Shown piece by piece: positions 35,022-43,117 of a stretch of 64,000 bases of DNA. How positions within the stretch are numbered: the first letter of the stretch is position 1; the number at the start of each line of letters is the position of its first letter. The DNA is taken from assembly GCA_003452395.1 (NCBI GenBank), contig DMOI01000054.1, forward strand, positions 34,639-98,638, given 5' to 3'. The translations under genes were made by a program, and so were the position numbers. The stretch is from Clostridiales bacterium (lineage in GTDB: Bacteria; Bacillota; Clostridia; Lachnospirales; UBA12420). A model generated the notes under the pieces. The model made no database searches and was not told the DNA's origin. It was given only the letters and a program-made list of their open reading frames with translations.

Positions 35022-36644
35022 TTACTTTTCAAATGTAAATGCTTTAATGAATTCCTCGCTTGCCTTCTTTATTTCACCCTTGTCAATGCTATTATAGACT
35101 CTAAGTACCATCTCAATGTCTTTATCTCCCATCATTCGTGCTACTGTTTTTGGGTCAAGACCCATTCTTAAAAGTCTTGTGCAAAAATTATGTCTGAATC
35201 GATATGGATTGTAGCCTTCCTCTTTCAAACCTGCTTTTTTTATTAGTTCACGATATTGTCTTGAATAATAGTCCATAGTCTTAAGCGTACCATCCATATG
35301 AGTGAATATTCTGTCTTCGTTCCCATTTTCTTTTCTTCTTGCCACAAAGTCTTGGTCGCTTTCTATGGTTGCTTTAAAGCTTTGGATAGCATCCCAAGTT
35401 TCTTTTGTGATTCGAAGGTTTCTTCGTCCAATCAATACTCCATGTGCCCATTCGTTTTTCAATCCCTTGATTATCGGTATTTTTCTTGGTAGTTTTTTTT
35501 CCTTATTTTCTGGCTTATATGCCTCATTATTACATTTGTGGCTTAGTGCTTCTTTGACGTAGATGTAGTACCCGTCTTCATCTTGCTTTACATTTTCAAA
35601 ACTCAGCCCTGCAACTTCTTGTGTTCTTGCGCCAGTGTCTCTGATTGCTAGTATGAGTATCTTTATCAGTTGATTTTTTTCAACTGCGTTGTATATCTTT
35701 ATGATTTCTTCGTCCTTGAGTGCTTTATACTCTTCTTCATCATTCTTTTGCACTGCTTTACTTTCAATTTGTCCCCAATCTTCAAGTACTTCCCTGTCTA
35801 TGATTTTTTCTCTAACTGCTTCTTTTAATACCCTTCGCATATACTTTTTGGTCTTGTTGATGATATTGCCTGAGTATAGCTTTCCTTCTTCATATTCTCT
35901 GCCTGTAAGCTCATACAGATAGTTTAGACAAAACTTTCGTGTAATATCTACTACTTTAATGTCACGTAAATCGTCCATACGCTTTGCATCACTTCTGTAA
36001 TTTTCGTTAGAACGTTTATCACTTTTCTTGTATAGCATTTCTAAGTACTCATCTGACATCTGCCCAAATGTTATATCACTTTTTACATTCTGCTGGTTTA
36101 TTGGCATTACTGCAATCGTCTGTTCCTTTCTGATTACTTCTAGGTTTTTGTTAATCATATTGTAGATAGCAATACGTACTGCCTCTTCGCTTTCTCCACT
36201 GATGATTTTTCGGATTCTCTTGCCATTTATATCATATCCGGCAGATACTGCCCCTTGCCACTTCTGTCTATCTTGATTAAAATAAACAGTTCCTTCTCCT
36301 TTTCCGTTCCTTACCATTTGCTCATACTCCTCCTCACTGATAATTTCTTCCATAATCGGTGAGTGATTGTAACGCTCCTGTAAGCCAAAGTCAAGGTTTT
36401 TTCCTGAGTTTTGTGAAATATTTTCACTAGTCTCATCATTGATGAATTTTTTTAAATTGACCTCCTTTACATAAAATTCTCCATCCACTTCAAATGCTTT
36501 TATTTGCTTGCTTTTCACAAGTTTCAACACTAAATCTGTCCTACACTCTAATCGTATTGCAACTTCCTCTACGTTTAGAAGTGCCTTACCTTTTGTTACA
36601 CTGCTAGTGTTTTCTAGCTCTTGTTTTACCATAGTTTCTACCAT
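35022..36644 (-). CDS. int: Tyrosine integrase with fused N-terminal HTH
   Basis: This 540-residue site-specific recombinase probably inserted the island at tRNA-Leu. It has an N-terminal excisionase/MerR-like helix-turn-helix (about 22-68: LNVEEVAIRLECRTDLVLKL), then an AP2-like arm-binding domain (about 113-150: GTVYFNQDRQKWQGAV). A SAM-like core-binding domain and the catalytic domain follow. Catalytic residues are visible: Arg in RDTGARTQEVAG, the RFRHNFCTRLL box and the Tyr in VLRVYNSI. The LGH-type His is Asp (MMGDKD). ATG at 36644 lies eight bases after AAGGAG. Confidence 0.93.
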   Translation of the reverse strand: MVETMVKQELENTSSVTKGKALLNVEEVAIRLECRTDLVLKLVKSKQIKAFEVDGEFYVKEVNLKKFINDETSENISQNSGKNLDFGLQERYNHSPIMEEIISEEEYEQMVRNGKGEGTVYFNQDRQKWQGAVSAGYDINGKRIRKIISGESEEAVRIAIYNMINKNLEVIRKEQTIAVMPINQQNVKSDITFGQMSDEYLEMLYKKSDKRSNENYRSDAKRMDDLRDIKVVDITRKFCLNYLYELTGREYEEGKLYSGNIINKTKKYMRRVLKEAVREKIIDREVLEDWGQIESKAVQKNDEEEYKALKDEEIIKIYNAVEKNQLIKILILAIRDTGARTQEVAGLSFENVKQDEDGYYIYVKEALSHKCNNEAYKPENKEKKLPRKIPIIKGLKNEWAHGVLIGRRNLRITKETWDAIQSFKATIESDQDFVARRKENGNEDRIFTHMDGTLKTMDYYSRQYRELIKKAGLKEEGYNPYRFRHNFCTRLLRMGLDPKTVARMMGDKDIEMVLRVYNSIDKGEIKKASEEFIKAFTFEK

Positions 36645-36779
36645 GTTGTTCACTCCTTATAAATTCAAATTTAAATTTATAAGGTTTAAATATCTTCATG
36701 TTCAAAACCATGTTCTGAGCTATACCAATGTTCTAGTGTATCTCCAAATATCTTTTAAGATTTTTTTATTTTCCACAAG

Positions 36780-36995
36780 TCAACCAAGTGCACCAATAAT
36801 TTTTGTCTTATTATCAACTTTTATATAATTGCTTCCAAGATTTCCAAACTTCACACTAGCCCATGGTACGTCTTCATTTTTCACCAAACTACTTGCAAAC
36901 CAAACAGTACCCGTTGTCTCCTCTTTTATAAAGCCACGTATAAGAACTATATTTCTTACTGTATAAATTATTCCAACACCTTCATTGTCAATTTT
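36780..36995 (-). pseudogene. Coding-like remnant, family unknown
   Basis: An open frame of ~70 codons without a start codon reads GVGIIYTVRNIVLIRGFIKE, then TGTVWFASSLVKNEDVPWAS before TGA. The regular protein-like composition suggests a degraded gene. It lies upstream of the integrase. Confidence 0.4.
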
Positions 36996-37537
36996 TTATT
37001 TTGAAATTTACCACCAAAATTAAATTATGCTAAGAGTGCTATCATTTTTTTCAGAAAATTACTCCAATTCTGTCTTAAATAAATACTTCTATCTAAAAAT
37101 ATTAACCATGACCCAATTAAACTAAATTGAGTTCGTAAGTTTGCATTCACCAAAATTGTAATTTAGGGGTTATTTTCAAATCTCAATTTCCTAAATTCGT
37201 AGTCTCTCCTTAAGCTTTTTAGTGTATTAGTATCACGCTTATCTGACTTTGTGCTTTGTTTTGGTAACTCATTCCTGCTAATAACATTAATAACAAGTCT
37301 ATATGGTGTAGGCAAATATCTTTTGTTTCATATAAACCATGGCTATTAATGCTTTTCCATAACCACATGTACATTATGTTTTCATTATTGAATGTAACTT
37401 TTTTTACAAGTCCTTTATAGGTAGATAAATTCCCTATTCTTCATTGAAATATTCCAATGGTGATTTGATTTTGCATGTCTATTTTAGAGGCATATCGCTA
37501 CTTACAATTTATCTACTATAAACTAAACTGCAACAAA
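36996..37537. other. Non-coding region with decayed gene fragments
   Basis: No intact gene. On the minus strand, around 37175-37460, broken frames read STYKGLVKKVTFNNENIMYM and, after a shift, RLVINVISRNELPKQSTKSD followed by LKSLRRDYEFRKLRFENNP. This looks like a frameshifted gene remnant of unknown family. Confidence 0.4.
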
Positions 37538-37574
37538 AAAGGCAGTAAGTCAATCTATATGACCTACTGCCTTT
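37538..37574 (-). terminator. Terminator hairpin
   Basis: AAAGGCAGTA pairs with TACTGCCTTT (one mismatch deeper in the stem) and continues into a T run on the minus strand. It follows the gene at 37738. Confidence 0.7.
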
Positions 37575-37737
37575 CTGTGTTATCTATTGCTTCTATTTTG
37601 TTAAATCTTCGTCATTACTTTATTTATTCTAGCTTTTTCTCTCTATAAATGCTGTGATTTTCACCCAATGCTTACCTTTACTGTATCCATAATTTTTAGA
37701 CAAAAATTTTTATTATCAGATTTTTCTATTATTTTGG

Positions 37738-38496
37738 CTATACATGTTTACCTGCTATATTTTCCCATGCAAACTCATTTACAAACGCTTCATCCGTAAT
37801 ATCTTCTGCATCATTTGTACTTACTTCGTCGCCTTTAAGTACCATTAGTAGTCGATTTTTCCTTTGGCTGTCTATTTCTGATAAAATCTCGCTACCCAGT
37901 ATGTATTTGCTGTATCCTACCACTTTAGGGTTAATCATTTCAGTTAATGCTTTCATGTGTGTCTTAAGGTGTGGTAATATAGTAAAATAAAAATCATCAA
38001 ACTCTTCTTCGGATATCTCACCCACCATCACAGGTAATGGCAGTTTCAAAGCTAGCTTACTTTCCATAAGCCCTGCATTGTCAGAGTATTTTGCGAGTGC
38101 TGCTATTAACCTTTCCTCGTATACACTAATATCATTGTTAGTATAAACCAGTATATCTTTAATTACGTCCTTCCCTAACACACGAAGTATAGTTTCTTGA
38201 TCACGCCAAATCATGCTTTGAACCGTTGAGTCACAAATATCATGTCCTTGTTTTTGTAGTTCTTTTGCTGTTTCCCTCATTGTTAAGCACTTGGTTACAT
38301 AAAATCTAAACGCTTTTCTTGTAATTCTTGTATGAAGTAACAAGTCCAAGAATGAGCGTAAAAACTTTATTCTTCTTGTATCATAATTTTGTTTACCCGT
38401 TACCCCTCTTGGTTCTTCTAGTATCACCCCATTCTCATCAATAAAGTCACGTACTAGCTCTTTGATTTGCTTTGTAAATGTATTCATCTCGTACAT
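37738..38496 (-). CDS. Hypothetical protein with a helix-turn-helix-like segment
   Basis: This is a 252-residue soluble protein. Residues ~70-110 (LTMRETAKELQKQGHDICDS then TVQSMIWRDQETI) have the spacing of a helix-turn-helix as in sigma-factor-like or recombinase-accessory proteins. The rest is helical and acidic at the C-terminus. The ATG at 38496 follows AAAGGGGAGT. Placement near the integrase suggests element maintenance or regulation, but this is inference. Confidence 0.55.
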   Translation of the reverse strand: MYEMNTFTKQIKELVRDFIDENGVILEEPRGVTGKQNYDTRRIKFLRSFLDLLLHTRITRKAFRFYVTKCLTMRETAKELQKQGHDICDSTVQSMIWRDQETILRVLGKDVIKDILVYTNNDISVYEERLIAALAKYSDNAGLMESKLALKLPLPVMVGEISEEEFDDFYFTILPHLKTHMKALTEMINPKVVGYSKYILGSEILSEIDSQRKNRLLMVLKGDEVSTNDAEDITDEAFVNEFAWENIAGKHV

Positions 38497-38650
38497 AAGT
38501 ATTACTCCCCTTTCTTTATTTAACATCTGTTTTATTCAACCTACATTCATTATTCGTTTTTAAGTTGAGTGTGAAGTACCAATATGACGTTATATTTAAA
38601 CCTTCTTTCCTCTTAATTACCTTATAATTGTTTTAAATATTTGATATTAG

Positions 38651-38690
38651 GCATATAAAAAGAGCCTTTAGTGATTGGCTCTTAATATGC
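38651..38690 (-). terminator. Terminator of the SLH protein gene
   Basis: GAGCC and GGCTC form a stem around a ten-base loop, followed by TTTTTAT on the minus strand, with an outer GCATAT pairing. Confidence 0.75.
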
Positions 38691-38755
38691 TTATTACTAC
38701 TTGGAAATGCTCAAATACTTTCTTATTATTAAAATGTTTGTTTTAATGATTTATC

Positions 38756-39877
38756 TTATTTTGATGAGTCCATTATACATATTTGGCATGAAGTATCATC
38801 TGAATAGCTTGTGACAAACCAATATCTTGTACCTTCTATAGGTATTGATTCTTCTATACAGTGGTCTCTATCTATTTTGCGATTACATATGTCTATTAAC
38901 ATTTTAGCCGTAGCATCTCCATATTTTGAGGCTATTATTCTTTGTACTTTAGCTAATGCCTCTTGATTTCCTACTGCTGCAGTCAATTCTAGTTCTAGGT
39001 TTGTATAAACCTTTCCATTTTCGTCTGGTATCATACATTGAGCTACATATTTGTCTACTGCTTTGTTGATGGTGAAACCATTTACTACTATGTTTTGAAC
39101 TTCTTGTGCATGCTTTTCTTTGTATTCTGCCTCTGCTTTTGCTCTTTCTATTTTTCTCTCTTGAATAAATGAATCTTTATTATTTCTATAGTCTTGAATT
39201 CTTAATGCCATTGTTGCTAATTCGGCACGAGAGCTTTCTTGGTCTAAACCAAATTTTACTTTACCATCATTGTCATATCCTATACCATCTGTTAGGTAAT
39301 TATCATATGCTGTTTGTAAGTATTTTGCTGTTTCGTCGTTTACTTTTAGGTCACTGAATATAATTGTAGCACTTGTTGATGGTGTTAATCCTAGTGCTTT
39401 ACAAGTATATATTATCATGTCTTGACGTTTTGCTGGTGCTAACATATCTATTTTACTGCTGTCATCTAGTATTTTTCTGTTCTTTGCACTTCTTATATAC
39501 TTGTCATACCAGTTCATTCCTATATCCTGTGTTTCTACATTTGTATCTACTATTCTTGTAAGTACTGCTAAATATTCGGTATGAGATATTTTTGTTTGTG
39601 GTTCATAGTTACCGTTTCCAATACCTTTAACATATCCTGCTTTTTGTGCCTTTAATACTGATTCATAAAACCAATCCCCTCGCTTTACATCATTAAACCC
39701 TTGCTGTACCACTCCCCATGTTGTATTATTAGTTGATGTGGCTTCTGGTGAATATTTTGTCATGTTTATCGTGCCCATGCTACCCGTGGCTAAAGATAAA
39801 TTCATTTGTCCTAATAGCATTATCAATGTCATCATCGGTACTACTACCTTCACACTGTGCAATAGCTTTTTTCTCAT
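38756..39877 (-). CDS. Secreted protein with S-layer homology domains
   Basis: The 373-residue protein has a Sec signal peptide (MRKKLLHSVKVVVPMMTLIM, then a hydrophobic core ending near LSLATG). Three SLH-type repeats follow, at about 60-115, 120-165 and 170-225 (e.g. FNDVKRGDWFYESVLKAQKA). SLH repeats anchor proteins to secondary cell-wall polymers. The C-terminal ~140 residues are unassigned and contain four cysteines. A secreted wall-binding protein is unusual cargo for a defence island. The start at 39877 follows AAAAAGGAGATG. Confidence 0.85.
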   Translation of the reverse strand: MRKKLLHSVKVVVPMMTLIMLLGQMNLSLATGSMGTINMTKYSPEATSTNNTTWGVVQQGFNDVKRGDWFYESVLKAQKAGYVKGIGNGNYEPQTKISHTEYLAVLTRIVDTNVETQDIGMNWYDKYIRSAKNRKILDDSSKIDMLAPAKRQDMIIYTCKALGLTPSTSATIIFSDLKVNDETAKYLQTAYDNYLTDGIGYDNDGKVKFGLDQESSRAELATMALRIQDYRNNKDSFIQERKIERAKAEAEYKEKHAQEVQNIVVNGFTINKAVDKYVAQCMIPDENGKVYTNLELELTAAVGNQEALAKVQRIIASKYGDATAKMLIDICNRKIDRDHCIEESIPIEGTRYWFVTSYSDDTSCQICIMDSSK

Positions 39878-40170
39878 TTGTAAGCATCTCCTTTTTAAAT
39901 AATTTGACCTATTTAAAACTCTATGTTTATAATACACTATTTTTATTATTTTTTGCAACTATTCATCAGAATTTTATTTGTAATCTTCACTCAAAACCCC
40001 TTTCTATACCCTTATCCTATAAAACTACCACCATACTTATGAAATTGTTTTGGTTGCATTCTGGTAACTTTGGCAACCATTTTAAACAACCACTACAAAC
40101 TATTTATAAATTCAAACCTCTAAAAATAAAGCCCCCAATGCTATCAATCATAACACAGAAGGCTAATTTT

Positions 40171-40536
40171 TTATATTCTGTCAAGCTTATCAATAAGTAC
40201 GTCTAACTCTTCTTCCTTTTTCACTGCTTTAAGTACATGTAAGAATTCATCTCGTTCTTTTTTAGTTATAGTCATTAGTTTATCTGCATTTAGCATTACC
40301 TCTACCGCCTTCACATAAACACAATAATTTTCAAATACTGTTGCTAATAAACATCTCTTACAGTTTGATTCACATTTACATTGTTCTTTGATTTCAAGTA
40401 AGTTAACTAATGTTGGTATCAAGGTTTTATAATACTTTAATTGTTGTTCCATCTTCTTCGCCTTACTAGTTTCGTTAAACAGTTTGCTCTCCATCAATGA
40501 TTTTATTCCTTTAATAATATCCTTCGTTTGTTCCAT
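40171..40536 (-). CDS. Hypothetical helical protein with a cysteine cluster
   Basis: This 121-residue protein is rich in Lys and Glu. It has a compact KEQCKCESNCKRCLL cluster that could bind a metal and long flanking helices. AAGGAGGC precedes the ATG. The family is unrecognised. Confidence 0.55.
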   Translation of the reverse strand: MEQTKDIIKGIKSLMESKLFNETSKAKKMEQQLKYYKTLIPTLVNLLEIKEQCKCESNCKRCLLATVFENYCVYVKAVEVMLNADKLMTITKKERDEFLHVLKAVKKEEELDVLIDKLDRI

Positions 40537-40825
40537 AAGTTTTATTTGCCTCCTTAGTAACTTTGATTACTTTTAGAAATGCTTGGTTATCTTTTATTTT
40601 GTTATGGTTCACCTCCCCTTTTTCATATTGAATTTTTGCAAATGGTTTTTAAATTATAAATTTATATCTGCTAATACTCCACAACCAAACAAAATTTCTA
40701 AAAATTGTAGAAGGAATTGTAACGCCAAATTCTATATAATTCAATAGAAAAACTTAAAAAAGTTAAACCTTTTTCAAGCCATACTACACGCTCAAAGTCA
40801 TATGCGTAAAGGCTTTTTATATTTA

Positions 40826-41155
40826 TTAATATGTATATCTTTGTAATACTAAGAATCCATCTGCATCTTTTAGTATCTCCACCGTAGCAAATTGGTTTCT
40901 TCTTTTGTTTTCTTTGTAGTAAATATATCCCTCATGTTCCCCAACGTCTAATTTTATCGCCTCTTCAGTAATCTTTTGTAGTATCATTACCACCGTCTCA
41001 CTGTCAGCTTCCCCAAATATAACGACTCCAGCAAACATTAGCTTGTTTTCGGTCATATAGCCTACCGTTTCTTCACATATTTCCCTAAGTTCCTCGCCTA
41101 CTATATAGTCCAGTATCTTTGTTTCTACGTATCCCATGGTATTAAACATACTCAT
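40826..41155 (-). CDS. Hypothetical protein (downstream partner of the resolvase-like gene)
   Basis: This 109-residue acidic protein has a predicted mixed alpha/beta fold. It starts 2 bp after the stop of the gene at 41158, with a GGGAGGCGATAG site in between and inside it, so the two form an operon. No known family is recognised. Confidence 0.55.
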   Translation of the reverse strand: MSMFNTMGYVETKILDYIVGEELREICEETVGYMTENKLMFAGVVIFGEADSETVVMILQKITEEAIKLDVGEHEGYIYYKENKRRNQFATVEILKDADGFLVLQRYTY

Positions 41156-41157
41156 TA

Positions 41158-41526
41158 CTATCGCCTCCCGAAAAATCTTTGATTTATCGTTACCACCATA
41201 CGCATCAGCGTAATTTCATTCCTGTTACTTGCATTTAACGTACTAAATTCTTGCTTTACAAAAGTAACATGTACCTTTCTTTTGTAGTAGGAATAATCTA
41301 GTAATTCAAGTAACTGCTTTGCATCATAAAAAAAGTATTTCATGTCTGCCATCACAATCTCTGTCCCCTCACATAGTGTGTCAATCTTATCATACAGCTT
41401 TTTCTTTCCTTCTTGCGTTGGTGGAAAGTTATAAAATTCATCTACAATGTTCCCATCACCAATAATCCCAAGCTCTTCCTCTGCCCCATCGCCAAGTATA
41501 TTTGCTACTACTACTATTCTATCCAT
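41158..41526 (-). CDS. Catalytically dead serine-recombinase-like protein
   Basis: The 122-residue protein aligns by eye with the catalytic domain of serine resolvases. GTEIVMADMKYFFYDAKQLL followed by ELLDYSYYKRKVHVTFVKQE corresponds to the resolvase GDxLxVxxxDRLARN and KRGVxxxFVKE stretches. However, the RLARN arginines are replaced (KYFFY), and no catalytic Ser with YxRVS context is present at the N-terminus. It cannot cut DNA and may act as a binding or regulatory protein. A strong TAGGAGG site precedes the ATG. Confidence 0.6.
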   Translation of the reverse strand: MDRIVVVANILGDGAEEELGIIGDGNIVDEFYNFPPTQEGKKKLYDKIDTLCEGTEIVMADMKYFFYDAKQLLELLDYSYYKRKVHVTFVKQEFSTLNASNRNEITLMRMVVTINQRFFGRR

Positions 41527-41644
41527 TGTGTTTTACCTCCTAGATTCATTTTTCACTTCTATATTTATCATTCATCCTAGAGTATAGTTTTGAGTCATTA
41601 TGGTGAGTTGTTTCTTGCATATATAAAATAATATACAGACGACA

Positions 41645-41688
41645 AAAAAGAATAAGAGACTAATCTTTAAAACTCTCTTATTCTTTTA
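41645..41688 (-). terminator. Terminator of the glycosylase operon
   Basis: An 11-bp stem (AAGAATAAGAG with its complement) is flanked by A and T runs, just after the gene at 41733. It closes the minus-strand run of genes coming from the restriction cluster. Confidence 0.85.
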
Positions 41689-41732
41689 CTTATATGTAGT
41701 CTTATATTTATTTACAATGTTTCTTTTGGCTC

Positions 41733-42368
41733 TTATTTAATATATTTAACAATTTCGGACCATTCTTTTATTTTATCTGTAATATTCTTTACATGTTTCC
41801 CTTTCATTGAGCTAGTTGAGGGCATTTTGATATAAGTTATCTTTCTTTCATCAAAAAACTTAAATCCTACTTTACTTTTAAAAGTATCATAGGCTTTGCC
41901 ACCATTAAATGCGATAGCCACTATATGCCTATATGTGTCTAAAAATTCTCTGAAGTCATTCACTTCTGGATTCTTTATATCTGAGTCAAGACTTCCTTTT
42001 CTCTCACAAGTCTTCATAACATCCCATAAAGCAATTCCATTCTCCAACAAATTTTTCTTCTTTTCTTCATATGTTCCACTTAACTCGATTCCTATAACTG
42101 CTGATGTTATAGTCCAAAACTCATTTCTAGGATTTGCATAGTATTCGTTTTTTGCCAAAGATTCCTCACCAGGCATAGAACCTAATATAAGAACTTTCGA
42201 ATTTTGATTTATGATTGGATCAAATGAATGTTTTTTATTTTCACTAGTTTCTTTCACTATGCTTGTTTTCTTAGCTTCTTCTCGTGATAATCTATCACTT
42301 TCTTCACGCTTACTAATTATTTGTTGTACTTGACTCGGCAAATGCCGAGTTGCAAAATTAAATCCCAT
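41733..42368 (-). CDS. DNA-deoxyinosine glycosylase (UDG family 6-like)
   Basis: Residues ~50-205 match the deoxyinosine/hypoxanthine-DNA glycosylase group: KVLILGSMPGEESLAKNEYY, ANPRNEFWTI, ALWDVMKTCERKGSLDSDI and a late PSTSS motif. Members excise deaminated adenine. A ~50-residue charged N-terminal extension (REESDRLSREEAKKTSI) is unusual. A perfect 7-bp palindrome falls in codons near the start. It ends the operon that begins at the type I restriction genes. Confidence 0.82.
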   Translation of the reverse strand: MGFNFATRHLPSQVQQIISKREESDRLSREEAKKTSIVKETSENKKHSFDPIINQNSKVLILGSMPGEESLAKNEYYANPRNEFWTITSAVIGIELSGTYEEKKKNLLENGIALWDVMKTCERKGSLDSDIKNPEVNDFREFLDTYRHIVAIAFNGGKAYDTFKSKVGFKFFDERKITYIKMPSTSSMKGKHVKNITDKIKEWSEIVKYIK

Positions 42369-42385
42369 ATTAATTGCCTCCTCAC

Positions 42386-43087
42386 TTATTTCTTTAGTTC
42401 ATCAGAATACATATTTTCAGGTAGTTCATTCCAAAATTGCATTAATACTTCTGCATACTCATTAACCATCTCATCGGTTATGTTCAATGCTCGTTCGCAC
42501 AAACTAGATCCATACAGTTCCAACTTATCTATATCCCCTGACATAAATAAGTCATCTCTGACTTTTCTCAGATTTTCTGCTGATTTGCCATCCCCATGCT
42601 TTATAACATTATTAAGTAGACTCAATTCCTCTATCTTTTGCCAACTTTTAAGTTCTTCTAAATTCGTATTATGTTCCTTAAACCATTCCTTTATTTCCTT
42701 CATCCCGTTAGTACAAAAGTCCTTAGTATCTATTTTGTAATAATGTCTAATCTCATTATATAAAAATCCTCTAACTTGTTGCTCCCAAAATTGATACATC
42801 GTTGAAATCCACATCGCTCTTGTATTATACTTCATCAAATCTAGCATTTCATAATGTTCCAAACCTATCATTTCGGCATCATATGCTATAGCACTACAAT
42901 CTATATCTGCAGGATCACCGTAAAAATCAGAAGGATTCTCATAATATTCATCTCTTACCTTGTTAGCCTCACCCTCAATATCTTTGAATACAACTGCTAT
43001 TCTATTTTCGTATGTATCTAGTAATTGTTTGATTTCCTTTTTATATTTTTCTCTTAGTTGATTCCACATGTAAAGTTGACTTTTCAT
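42386..43087 (-). CDS. HEPN-like protein next to an OLD nuclease
   Basis: This 233-residue, mostly helical protein has no clear family. The segment ELSLLNNVIKHGDG (about 168-181) resembles the NxxKHG turn seen in HEPN-type proteins. An aromatic patch RAMWISTMYQFWEQQVRGFL lies upstream. HEPN proteins are often RNase toxins, but the full RX4-6H motif is not certain. It starts 30 bp after the OLD gene and has its own RBS, so the two are probably a unit. Confidence 0.6.
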   Translation of the reverse strand: MKSQLYMWNQLREKYKKEIKQLLDTYENRIAVVFKDIEGEANKVRDEYYENPSDFYGDPADIDCSAIAYDAEMIGLEHYEMLDLMKYNTRAMWISTMYQFWEQQVRGFLYNEIRHYYKIDTKDFCTNGMKEIKEWFKEHNTNLEELKSWQKIEELSLLNNVIKHGDGKSAENLRKVRDDLFMSGDIDKLELYGSSLCERALNITDEMVNEYAEVLMQFWNELPENMYSDELKK

Positions 43088-43117
43088 TTTATATCACTTC
43101 CCTATATCCTTAGTATT

